This document shows positions 44,801-56,000 of a stretch of 64,000 nt of DNA, piece by piece (position 1 is the first letter of the stretch; each line of letters opens with the position of its first letter). The position numbers were made by a program, and so were the translations under genes. This DNA comes from Hormiphora californensis (Eukaryota > Ctenophora > Tentaculata > Cydippida > Pleurobrachiidae): NCBI GenBank assembly GCA_020137815.1, contig CM035350.1:973011-1037010 (forward strand), given 5' to 3'. The notes under the pieces were generated by a model that was not told where the DNA came from, made no database searches, and saw only the letters and a list, made by a program, of their open reading frames with translations.

Positions 44801-45738
44801 GTTTCAGAGGTGCTGAAGCATTCTCTGTTGTTCCATATGATAGATTCGAGCTGGGTTTTTTCGTTGTTGCTGATGCTCAATCCCTTTATTTTGAGTGCTG
44901 TCATGAGTTCCTCTTTGTTCCATCCCTTCTCTGAGTCCGGGTTGGGGTTTTCAACGTCAGGTGATGTCTTTTTTGCCCCTCTCAGATGACCGTCAATGTC
45001 GATGGGTGTAGCTAAACCGAGGACGGTGTTTTTATATAAGGTTATGTCTCTGGGTGAAGGGTTTATTACGGCTACCGGAACTCGCTGTTGGAGTGAGTTA
45101 GTTAGGTTAGGAGACGTTGTCACATTGAATATTGAGGCTCCAATAAATGTGTTTGTCTTGTTCATGGTTTTATGGTATGGGTCTACAAAGGCTGGTGTGG
45201 TCCCGTGTTTGTGAAGGTTGTCTTGTATTCCGGTCCTTCCTGCGAGGAACATGGCTGTATTAGGAGGGATTGTGGTTGTCCTCACCAGTTTGACTTTTGC
45301 CCGCCGCTTACTGTTGTCCGCCAGTTTATCCAGTGATCTAAACGATGTTTCCCCTGATTTAGACGAAACCTTCCCGGTACCCATGTGGAGAGTAATGTCA
45401 TGTTTCATCATGAAGTCTGCGCCGAGCAGGATGTCAACGTCCATACTGGGAATCACGATACAGGAGTGAGCTTTGGTTAAGCCGGCAATCCTCAGTGTGA
45501 TGGTTATAGCACCACTAGTGGTGATGTTGTTCTTTGTGAAAGATGAAAGTCGGAGATTGGATTGTTCCACGCGGTCCTGATATCCAATCTTTGTCACAAG
45601 GTTCGTGCTAATAAGGGTAACTTGGCTTCCTGTATCTAGTAAGAATGTTGCTGGAGTATTTTCCACTAGTCCTGTTGCTGTAACGCTGTTGTTTATTGTT
45701 GGCCGTTTGCGTCCCCGGCCCCCAGGAAGTTTAAACAA
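41824..45738 (-). CDS. pol: Pol polyprotein: protease, reverse transcriptase, RNase H, integrase
   Basis: A 1304-codon open frame in the -1 frame relative to gag, overlapping it by 46 nt and lacking an ATG at its start, so it should be made as a Gag-Pol fusion. Protease motif LLDTGS lies at about residues 33-38. The reverse transcriptase active site is YFLDD at about 487-491. An RNase H region follows (VTVDGSQHGLGAELS and EFEAMLAAIEHW). The integrase has an HHCC zinc-binding region (HHDSLITIHPG ... SCLKCG) and catalytic residues D (AIDHI, about 975), D (SDNDGAF, about 1042) and E (KVERANKK, about 1073). A GPY/F-type module (GPYEIIKKCDQHLYI) follows, then a polar tail. No internal stops, so it is potentially active. 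Confidence 0.95.
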   Translation of the reverse strand: MFKLPGGRGRKRPTINNSVTATGLVENTPATFLLDTGSQVTLISTNLVTKIGYQDRVEQSNLRLSSFTKNNITTSGAITITLRIAGLTKAHSCIVIPSMDVDILLGADFMMKHDITLHMGTGKVSSKSGETSFRSLDKLADNSKRRAKVKLVRTTTIPPNTAMFLAGRTGIQDNLHKHGTTPAFVDPYHKTMNKTNTFIGASIFNVTTSPNLTNSLQQRVPVAVINPSPRDITLYKNTVLGLATPIDIDGHLRGAKKTSPDVENPNPDSEKGWNKEELMTALKIKGLSISNNEKTQLESIIWNNRECFSTSETDLGKCKFYEAEIKLKHNHQPRWIPARPIAYKLRDAMEDTISGLLDAGVIEECNERSYWNSPVFLVEKPNGRGYRFVADFRAVNGECLPDGYQLPNINHVTDTIGGMKYYSTFDLSKSFYQVEYNNAAKPITAFSVNNRRYVFKRMVMGHLSSSSSFSRMMDQLTREIPVSQLIYFLDDLLCGSHTVPEHLEKLDTIFRKFREAGLKLTPSKCHFLKKEVTFVGLSISENGIRVTDERIKAVRNLQVPTTRKEVESLMGFLSYNRKFVPNFAALAKPIYQLIDKGRPGKRPIWSPICAESLDSIKKEICRGITLAIPDVEDKDESFHVTVDGSQHGLGAELSQVVKGERRTIAYFSKRTPQRKRTWSQTRLEFEAMLAAIEHWRIYLQGTSFTVITDCLSLLQFQTIFRDGNTTAHQLRQLQRLAKYRFNIQHTSGKSNSVSDFLSRYGMKLTTAERSCQTDRPVNQSNTPIVDNMEETGQHLENATPKEHTVVRVNSIDATLTLPPQLNIENIRKTQAKDVVLSEVRKWMIEGKKPENTQKLRMPKDLLSYWKQFSSLTVVNGVMCKYWINPSHHEPNHYLILVPEELRESVLKRHHDSLITIHPGIRNTTDIIRRRYYWPKLADEVELYVKSCLKCGLAKQPSKYCRSPLKHVVANHFGQAVAIDHIIPERDAITPRKNRYILTMTDVFSGYIVAVPCKTKTSEETIRLITQSWCLKHGFMQEIVSDNDGAFTSTIFDEILDYFKIKGTHGTPYTCGSTAKVERANKKINNALRLMLSENQLRDWDLYLPIICFALNGIKSKHTGFTPNILAHGRELRAPLQIEIEGEQEPFAQPEHLRDPRAYTLYRSYRDILQRARNNASLDFLAMENASNQKPGQNFEKGEHCLLLVPNPQMKFSKRWAGPYEIIKKCDQHLYIIATEKGEHVTNISKMKKFTPRNKSQNQESTDPATEDPSPSTTNTLLQPSDNLQTNEPTRPVRSKKQISRYGIN

Positions 45739-47405
45739 CTTTGTAGTTTAGGGCAGTTCCTAACAAAATGATCGTCTTGCTTGCACAGATGACATGTCCT
45801 GTCGTATGTCCTTCTGTCGTTCCTTCTGTAGCTCTGGCGGTTGTTTGGGGCACTGCTTCTCCTGTTGTGGTTATTTCTTTGGTGTTGTGGATCGCTTGTT
45901 CCTGTTTCCACAGCATTCACTGAAGCGAGTAGATCGTCCTGTCGTTGGATTTCATCTTTGTCGTCGTCATGGAAAATAGTTTCAGCTGTGACTGCAATTT
46001 GTACTGCTTCCTCAAAACTATTGGTAGAGTCGCGAATGATTTCGGCTTTGATGGAGTTTTTCCTTACTCCTCCAAGAAGAACTGAGTAGCATAGTTGGTC
46101 TCCCTCACTTCCGGTAAGTGGTGAGCCCCATATTTTGCATGCCATAGCTCGGATGCGGCAAGAGAAATCATCTACACTTTCCCCCTTGAGCTGCTGAAGT
46201 TTAATTATTTTGCCTCTCAAAGCCCGAGATTCGGCTTCTGTGTAAATCCCTGTTTGTAAGAGGGGTATAAATAATTCCGGTGTACTCTTCTGTTTTGGGG
46301 TGAGTTTATCCGCAACGAGTTGTAGTTTTCTGGCCGTAGTATTGTCTACTCGGTTCAATAGTTGCCACAGTGCTGTTTCTCCAGTGAGACCAGACATCTT
46401 CGTATACCTCAGATATTTATTACACCACTCTGAGAAGTCCTGGTGAGGCTCGTATTGATCGGGAGGATAGATGGGGATTGAGAATCTCGGTGTCGGGTTC
46501 ACGTGTCCGGCAGATTGATGAGAGCTAGTAGCAGTGTCGTGTGCAGTATCAGCAGTCCGCTGATTTTGCAAGGAAGGGTTATACTCAGCAGGTCGCTGAA
46601 TAGGGGCGGTGATGGTGGATGCATTATCAGCAGGTCGCTGATTTTGCAAAGACGGATTATATTCAGCAGGTCGCTGAATAGGGGCGGTGATGGTAGATGC
46701 ATTATCAGCAGGTCGCTGATATTGCACAGAAGGGTTATATTCAGCAGGTCGCTGAACAGGGGCGGTGATGGTTATTGCATCATCAGCAGGTCGCTGATTT
46801 TGCAAAGAAGGATTATATTCAGCAGGTCGCTGAATGGGGGCGGTAATGGTAGATGCATTATCAGCAGGTCGCTGATATTGCACAGAAGGATTATACTCAG
46901 CAGGTCGCTGAATTATAGGGGCGGTGATGGTGGATGCATTATCAGCAGGTCGCTGATTTTGCAAAGAAGGATTATTCTCAGCAGGTCGCTGAATGGGTGA
47001 TGCGGTGATGGTAGATGCATTCTCAGCAGTCCGCTGAGAGTGCTGCAAAGAGGAATTGTATTCAGCAGGTTGTTGAATGGTATCATTGGTAATAAACGTG
47101 TCGCTGTTTATACCAGGTTGCTGAGAGTTAGGAAAAGATGGCAGGTTGGCAGCTGTATCGGAGATGATGTCCTCGTTGGTTTCGTGGTTGCTGCTGGTAG
47201 ACACAGTGAGGGATTCAATAGCTTCTTCTATTTTCGTTCGTAGTATCTCTCCTTCATTCTCTGCGTCTAGGATCTTTGCTTGCAAGGCTTCTCGTTTGTT
47301 TTTCTGGTTCTTGGTCCTCGAGTTTGTATTGCTGAGCTTTTCCTCAAGTTGTCCCTTAGTTGCAGCGTTGTTGGCTAGTTTCTCGTAGAGGAGACGTAGG
47401 TCCAT
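45693..47405 (-). CDS. gag: Gag polyprotein with CCHC zinc knuckle
   Basis: From the first ATG at 47405 the frame encodes 570 residues; the open frame begins slightly earlier with GTG. The N-terminus is a predicted coiled coil (LRLLYEKLANNAATKGQLEEK). Residues of about 90-300 are a tandem array of roughly 26-residue repeats with QRPAEYNPSLQ and QRPADNASTITAP motifs. A capsid-like region follows (QDFSEWCNKYLRYTKM ... LKGESVDDFSCRIRAMA). One CCHC zinc knuckle (CHLCKQDDHFVRNC) binds the RNA genome. The stop lies 46 nt inside pol; a slippery heptamer at 45729-45735 links the frames. Gag starts only 17 nt from the 5' LTR, overlapping the expected primer-binding site. Confidence 0.92.
   Translation of the reverse strand: MDLRLLYEKLANNAATKGQLEEKLSNTNSRTKNQKNKREALQAKILDAENEGEILRTKIEEAIESLTVSTSSNHETNEDIISDTAANLPSFPNSQQPGINSDTFITNDTIQQPAEYNSSLQHSQRTAENASTITASPIQRPAENNPSLQNQRPADNASTITAPIIQRPAEYNPSVQYQRPADNASTITAPIQRPAEYNPSLQNQRPADDAITITAPVQRPAEYNPSVQYQRPADNASTITAPIQRPAEYNPSLQNQRPADNASTITAPIQRPAEYNPSLQNQRTADTAHDTATSSHQSAGHVNPTPRFSIPIYPPDQYEPHQDFSEWCNKYLRYTKMSGLTGETALWQLLNRVDNTTARKLQLVADKLTPKQKSTPELFIPLLQTGIYTEAESRALRGKIIKLQQLKGESVDDFSCRIRAMACKIWGSPLTGSEGDQLCYSVLLGGVRKNSIKAEIIRDSTNSFEEAVQIAVTAETIFHDDDKDEIQRQDDLLASVNAVETGTSDPQHQRNNHNRRSSAPNNRQSYRRNDRRTYDRTCHLCKQDDHFVRNCPKLQSCLNFLGAGDANGQQ
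45729..45735 (-). promoter_or_regulatory. Programmed -1 ribosomal frameshift site
   Basis: Read on the minus strand, the gag frame contains T TTA AAC, a canonical X XXY YYZ slippery heptamer, inside the gag/pol overlap. About eight nt downstream GGCCG can pair with CGGCC across a ten-nt loop. Slippage by -1 here enters the pol frame. Confidence 0.85.
46540..47090 (-). repeat. Tandem repeat inside gag, unit about 80 bp
   Basis: Seven or eight units containing GCAGGTCGCTGA and ATTATCAGCAGGTCG motifs (plus-strand reading), in frame with gag, with 3-bp length differences that keep the frame open. Confidence 0.9.
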
Positions 47406-47419
47406 AATCGAAGTCACCA
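47402..47419 (-). promoter_or_regulatory. Putative primer-binding site
   Basis: Two nt inside the 5' LTR the element reads TGGTGACTTCGATTATGG; the leading TGG fits a tRNA 3' CCA. I cannot assign the tRNA. The site overlaps the gag ATG at 47405. Confidence 0.5.
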
Positions 47420-47421
47420 GT

Positions 47422-47731
47422 TGTTAGTGATCCCTGTACACAGATCAAACAAGATTCTTCGGGTTTTCAAACAATGTCCACTCACAGCAAGACACATCGC
47501 TTATATCTCAATATTCCACACGTGGCCCCTCCCGCGTGAGCGGGGTGAAACCATAATAAGACTAATAGGAGGGAGGCCGCGAGATTACACTCTCCCTGGT
47601 ACCGACATCTCGATAGGGGTGAAACCCTAGTAAGACCTAATAGGAGGGAGGCCTCGAGATTACACTCTCCCTGGTACCGACATCTCAAATATCAGTGGAT
47701 ATAAGTATGATCTAATTGCACAATCCCAATA
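47422..47731 (-). repeat. 5' LTR
   Basis: Identical to the 3' LTR at 40504-40813; should contain the element promoter. Same internal duplication of about 70 bp. Confidence 0.95.
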
Positions 47732-47735
47732 TGTC

Positions 47736-48015
47736 AAATAACCTTGGTATTGCATTATTGCTATAGCGCGTTAATATCCAAGCAGATTCTTTTACCGAAA
47801 ATGTAATTGCTTCCAATGCCTCCAGGACATGATGCCTCTATATTACTGGGATCTCTATAACGTATTATGGGTCACCCCCAACCACTAAATGAGGGCATGG
47901 CTATTAATTGCATGTTTTTGTTTCCCTAACTGTTTCCTAATTGGAGCACTGAGTAAATACACACCTGTGTAATGTGTAAATCCACACAATAAAAAGTTGT
48001 GTTTTCTCAGAGCAA
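47736..48015. other. Spacer between retrotransposon and minisatellite
   Basis: Short unique sequence, no feature recognised. Confidence 0.3.
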
Positions 48016-48990
48016 TGAATGTGTTTCCTGAGCTGAGAGCAATGAGAGTGTTTCCTGAGCTGAGAGCAATGAGAGTGTTTCCTGAGACTGAGAGCAATGG
48101 GAGTGTTTCCTGAGCTGAGAGCAATGAGAGTGTTTCCTGAGCTGAGAGCAATGAGAGTGTTTCCTGAGCTGAGAGCAATGAGAGTGTTTCCTGAGCTGAG
48201 AGCAATGAGAGTGTTTCCTGAGCTGAGAGCAATGAGAGTGTTTCCTGAGCTGAGAGCAATGAGAGTGTTTCCTGAGCTGAGAGCAATGAGAGTGTTTCCT
48301 GAGCTGAGAGCAATGAGAGTGTTTCCTGAGCTGAGAGCAATGAGAGTGTTTCCTGAGCTGAGAGCAATGAGAGTGTTTCCTGAGCTGAGAGCAATGAGAG
48401 TGTTTCCTGAGCTGAGAGCAATGAGAGTGTTTCCTGAGCTGAGAGCAATGAGAGTGTTTCCTGAACTGAGAGCAATGAGAGTGTTTCCTGAACTGAGAGC
48501 AATGAGAGTGTTTCCTGAGCTGAGAGCAATGAGAGTGTTTCCTGAACTGAGAGCAATGAGAGTGTTTCCTGAGCTGAGAGCAATGAGAGTGTTTCCTGAA
48601 CTGAGAGCAATGAGAGTGTTTCCTGAGCTGAGAGCAATGAGAGTGTTTCCTGAGCTGAGAGCAATGAGAGTGTTTCCTGAGCTGAGAGCAATGAGAGTGT
48701 TTCCTGAGCTGAGAGCAATGAGAGTGTTTCCTGAACTGAGAGCAATGAGAGTGTTTCCTGAGCTGAGAGCAATGAGAGTGTTTCCTGAGCTGAGAGCAAT
48801 GAGAGTGTTTCCTGAGCTGAGAGCAATGAGAGTGTTTCCTGAGCTGAGAGCAATGAGAGTGTTTCCTGAGCTGAGAGCAATGAGAGTGTTTCCTGAGCTG
48901 AGAGCAATGAGAGTGTTTCCTGAGCTGAGAGGAATGAGAGTGTTAAGTGTTTCCTGAACTGAGAGCAATGAGAGTGTTTGCTGAGCTGAG
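48016..48990. repeat. 27-bp minisatellite, about 35 copies
   Basis: Unit GAGTGTTTCCTGAGCTGAGA followed by GCAATGA (27 bp), with GAGCTG/GAACTG as the main variant. The period is nine codons, which produces long ORFs in several frames (for example RVFPELRAM repeats); these are not genes. Confidence 0.98.
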
Positions 48991-51408
<2,418 letters not shown>

Positions 51409-51780
51409 ATGGGTGGAAACAATACATTAGATGACCTAATGAGTAACAATGATACAAGTTCGTTTAACTTTGAGGATGCCCTTATTGGAATCAGTGTGTT
51501 TGTCTTCGCTCTCGTCTTCGCCCTCATCTTCTTCTGCATGAATGATTTCAAATGTTCAAATAGGACAAATGCTCAGAAGATTTTCCATGACTCAGTTTTA
51601 GAGAACAAAGCAGCGACCTCAAGCGATGGGGGTGAGTGTCATGGGAGTTTCAGTGCTAAGGTGTCCCCAGAGAACAATAATCACACGTTAGAGGATCAGA
51701 AGCCCTCAAGCTCAGGAAGGACGTTAGCGTTAGAATCACCCGATACAGAATCAGATTTTATCCAACCCCAGGAGGTATAG
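51409..51780 (+). CDS. Small single-span membrane protein
   Basis: From the ATG at 51409 this encodes 123 residues. A short N-terminal part has NXT/S sequons (NNT, NDT), then a strong membrane span of about 24 residues (IGISVFVFALVFALIFFCM), then a polar Ser/Asn/Glu-rich tail of about 75 residues. With no signal peptide and the span near the N-terminus it resembles type III single-pass proteins. A possible acceptor (CCAAAG) and other in-frame codons lie just upstream, so it may be the last exon of a longer gene. A polyadenylation-like AATAAA lies near 52072. Family not recognised. Confidence 0.45.
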   Translation: MGGNNTLDDLMSNNDTSSFNFEDALIGISVFVFALVFALIFFCMNDFKCSNRTNAQKIFHDSVLENKAATSSDGGECHGSFSAKVSPENNNHTLEDQKPSSSGRTLALESPDTESDFIQPQEV

Positions 51781-52438
51781 TGTGATAGGAGAGTTTTGTA
51801 CAGTATCCTCTTATTTTATGTGTATAGTTTTCTAGGACCAAAGCAACAAACTAGTTATATCTTTCTTTCTTTTTAACTACCGAACCCACATTATGGTTAT
51901 AGCATGGCCTGATTTCTGATGTGATTTCCCCAGATCAAAAACCCCATTGTTACAGTGTTTAACTTTTTACCAGATAGAGAGAGTGATATCATTTAGGACC
52001 CGGGTTGCAATGATTGTCTTGTGTTTGTTTAATTGCTTGAGTAATAGTAACACGAGGTGTATTACAATTAGAAATAAAAACAAATCTCCCACATCAACAT
52101 CCTTGTTTTACCACTTCCTGGCTTACTCGATAAACCCTGGCAGCGTCTTGACGTCACCCTCTTAATAACAGTGTTATCACTAACCATTGAATAGCACGGT
52201 GGGGGGATAACAAAAGAAATGCCACTCATATTACTAACAATATGAAGTCGAGAGATAATATAATAAATGGAATTTGGTGTCTGCTGCACTGCGTGACTCA
52301 ATTCAGGGCAACCCCTTCCCCAACTGTTATCTCTCCACTTCCGGGAATATTTATCATCTTAAGTCTAGGGTCAGACAATATTTAAAGATATAATAATGTG
52401 AAACGAAACATTTCACATTTCAATGACGAAATCACCGA
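51781..52438. other. 3' flank of the small membrane protein gene
   Basis: AT-rich, with AATAAA near 52072. No exon recognised. Confidence 0.3.
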
Positions 52439-52698
52439 ATGGATGATCAAGATGGCCAGGAACTTCATGGTAGGAGTAGGACTTTGCCTGCGAAGCTACG
52501 GGCGCGCGAACATGGGGGGCGCGACGTGCCCAAGGTAGGACTTGGTAAAATTCCAAATTCTTTCCAGTTCCTAACCTTGCTTCATCCATCTCTCTGATTG
52601 AATCCTGATCGGTGTCGGGTTTCCTATTTCAGGGTGTGACACACCGCTGTGACCTGTGTTCCTCATCGAATCAGGATGATTTTGGGACGGCCTGGTGA
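52439..52698 (+). CDS. Possible two-exon small ORF
   Basis: ATG at 52439 opens a 32-codon exon (52439-52534, MDDQDGQELHGRSRTL...) ending at a GTAGGA donor. An acceptor TTTCAG continues in phase at 52633 for 22 codons (GVTHRCDLCSSSNQ) to a TGA at 52698. It lies in a locally GC-rich, CpG-rich stretch, as a promoter or first exon might. The 53-residue product is unknown and the model rests only on open phase, so it may be chance or the first part of a longer gene. Confidence 0.2.
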
Positions 52699-53024
52699 CC
52701 TGGATTTGAATGCGCGCCTCAAATTCCCACGGTCGCGTACTGCGCGCAACTCATTGTCACTGAGGTATCGAGCGCCCTACTGACATGTGCAGGGAGGGTA
52801 CGGCCTCGGACACCAGGTGTTTTTACAGTCACGAATGCAATGATTTTGAGCAGTAAACTCAATATGATTCACATTTACACATCTTTTCACACAACATCTG
52901 GGAGAAATAAAATCTGAATCTGATATCCCGCAATGAATAAAAGAAAACACTGTCTCTCTCTTCTTAGTTCTTTCCCGAAGAGAGATTTCCAGTCCCTCTC
53001 TCTGACTTTCTCTGAATCTGTTCA
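52699..53024. other. Gap between the candidate small ORF and the Kelch-like gene
   Basis: 3' flank of the Kelch-like gene on the minus strand. CG-rich at its left edge (about 52710-52750). No other feature seen. Confidence 0.3.
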
Positions 53025-56000
53025 TCATTCATGAGCTAGTTCTGAAGACCGCCTCACTTTCACTGTTTCCAAGATGTGCTGGGGAAAGTCGACGATACAC
53101 ACTCCCAGACTACTTCTTCGCATACTCATACTGGCCACATTTAGCCACTCTCCTGCTACCAAATCGAACCTGTGATAGGGAGAGGATATTTAGTGCCCTG
53201 TGTTAGAGAGGGAAATAGTTACAGAGGGGGCCATAATGAAATCAAGAGGAGGAAAGATGCCCTTACTTTTCAACTGTGTTGAGGGAGCTGCATCCATCGT
53301 TACCACCCACAGCGTACAGAGCCCCATCCAGTACAGCGATATCGACAGCAGACCGGGAGGTGTGCATGGGGGCCAGCATGGTCCACTTGCCCTCTCTTGT
53401 ATCATACCTGACAGGGAGTGTGTTGTTGTAAAATCATGTGACACTACACATGTGATACTATGTGTGTACTAATATAAATATCACTATGAGTGCAGCACAC
53501 ATGACAGTTAATATTACAAATGTGTGTTATAACGGCACTATATAACTGCAGCAGTGCTACCTAGTGTACTACTATAGTACCTACCGTTCTACAGAGCTGA
53601 GACTGGTGCACCCGTCATTCCCTCCCACCACATAGAGGCAGCTATCTAGGGAGATCACCCCTGCACCAGATCTCTGACTGAACATCTTGTTTATAGTGTA
53701 CCTAGGGAGGGAAGGGAATGAGTAGGAAGGTTCGTCAAATATCCCGTGCAGAGCAGTCATTTACTTGGAATACTGTTTGATCAAATATGTGCTCTGCGGG
53801 TTCTCAAAGTGGTGTGATTGCAGGTGTAGCCAGTAGGAAGTGTAGACACGCTCTGTTTACATTGGGTTGTGAGTGGTGTCAGTTTGTCTGCGGGTGGTGT
53901 GTCATGTGCATTACTGTGTTTGTCTGTGCAGTGTGTATTGCTGCAGACCTCATCAGATGAACGACACTACATAATGGGGTGAAAGGAAGAGAGAAGGAGA
54001 GGTACAGGTGAGATATAATATAAACGTACTGATGAAAGAGGGAGAGGGGGAGAGAGAGTCACGGATGACTGAGAGAGAGAAAAAGTGGGAGAGAGATAGA
54101 AATGGGTAGGGAGAGAGCTGCTATAGATTTGCTGCACAGTAAAGACTGAAGCTTCAATAGTGTACACTTTACAATATTAGTCGTTAGTGTATCTCAATGA
54201 AGTTAACCCTCTCTCTATTTTACTAGCCTTCTCTAGAAACAACTCTCACTTTCTCCTGCTTTCACAAATCCCCCAAAAAAACAAGCAAATCTTTATATGT
54301 CCCCGCACCTACTACTTCCTCTACCCCCCTCCACCTACCATTTCTCCCTCTCAGGGTGAAACATCTCGACAGAGCTAAGATGACATGTACCATCGAAACC
54401 TCCCACTGCATAGATCATCTTATCACAGTTGACAGCCCTCACATAACGTCTCTTTGTTAACATCACTGGGGCAGCCATCCAAATCTAGAATAATGACAAG
54501 GGGTCAATGTTGATTGTTGAACATATACTTGGAATTGCTAGCTGTACTATCTTACAATAATAATAGAGGGAATATTATGAGAGTGTTATGGAAGGTGTTT
54601 CAAGGAAAGTGCCCACTAGTTATAATGTCAGTGGCCCCTATTTAAAACAAACAACCACGTACGTCCATGTGAGGGTCGTATCTCTCCATGTAATCCAGAC
54701 AGGTATACCCGTCATACCCGCCCAGGGCGTACATTAGCCCATCCAGCTCAGCAATACCAACACAGCTCCTCCTGATTGTCATGGGGGAGGCAGCCTGCCA
54801 CTCATTCACCTGGGGAGGGGGAGGGATGGAGGGTGAGGGAGAGTAAAGGAAATTAATGAGAGGGAGTAAAGGGATAGAGAATGAATGAGAGAGGAAGGGA
54901 GAGGGAAGAGAGATGTGGAGGGCAATATATCGGATTGCAGCAGCCAATTACACGTCACATGAATTCTAATTACATTGCCTCCCCTACCGATGGATTGTAT
55001 TTCTCAGTTGATAGAAGGTGACACGCTCCATCATAACCCCCTGTAGAGTAGACATATCCATGGAGTTGGATAGCCCCTGCCCTGGCTCGAGGGGTTGCCA
55101 TGGGGGACACTCTGTACCAAGCATCATCTGAGATAGAGTAACACTCGCACTCGCAGTGTGTAGTGAACTGTGAACCACCACCTATAGCCATCATTGTAGG
55201 TGTGTAGTCTGGCTTTTTACGGGCCACCGTACCTGCAGCGAGCGAATTATTAGCTGCCAGCTGGAGTTAAATAAATCCTATTATATCACGAATAGGCAAT
55301 ACTGTTCAGTATTAGAATCTAAACTTGAAAAAGATTCATTCCTTACCATAGTGCTGCATAGCACTGCGTAGTTTTGGTTGCATATGATACTTCATAGCGT
55401 GCATCAGTTGATCCTTGATCCTAACATCAGTGATATCACCCACACACTCCATCACCTCCCCCAGCAGATAGGAGGAGTTGAGAAGGGGCAACTTGACACA
55501 CGCTAACACCTCCGCTAACCGGTCACACCGAGATGTTGTATCATGGTTATACCACTTCATTACTGACTCAAACAGGACCCTCTCTCCCGAGACGTTGAGG
55601 TGGTCCATACTCAGGAACTGGAAGGAGAGAGAGAAATTGAGGTCATGAGAGAGGGAAGAGTGGTGATGAGAAAATATCAGTGAGATCAGGGGATGGCGGC
55701 GGCCAGTGTCTGTGAGAACAATATTATTGGGAATCGAGTTAGGAAGCGTGTGTGAGTGTCATACCACCAGGAGAGATAGGATAGAGGGGGGATATAATAT
55801 GCAGGAGACATGTTGTCTGACAGAGAGTGGCATATCAGGACATGTTGACTGTAGGAGTAATTACAAGAGTGGAATCAGGACGTGTTGACTGTTGGAGTAA
55901 TTACAAGAATCAGGACGTGTCCAGGACTAATTACAATCATCACGACTACAGACATGCCCCACTCACCTCTATAATGCTATCGGCAGGTAGTTGCACAAAC

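Larger units (their letters stand above)
40500..47735 (-). mobile_element. Full-length Ty3/gypsy-type LTR retrotransposon
   Basis: A 7.2-kb element transcribed on the minus strand. The 310-bp LTRs (40504-40813 and 47422-47731) read as identical over their whole length, and a 4-bp duplication TGTC flanks it (40500-40503 and 47732-47735). Gag and Pol frames are open. Pol order is protease, reverse transcriptase, RNase H, integrase, which defines Ty3/gypsy. No envelope-like sense ORF and no chromodomain are seen. An antisense ORF occupies the 3' internal region. Identical LTRs and intact frames indicate a recent insertion. Confidence 0.95.
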
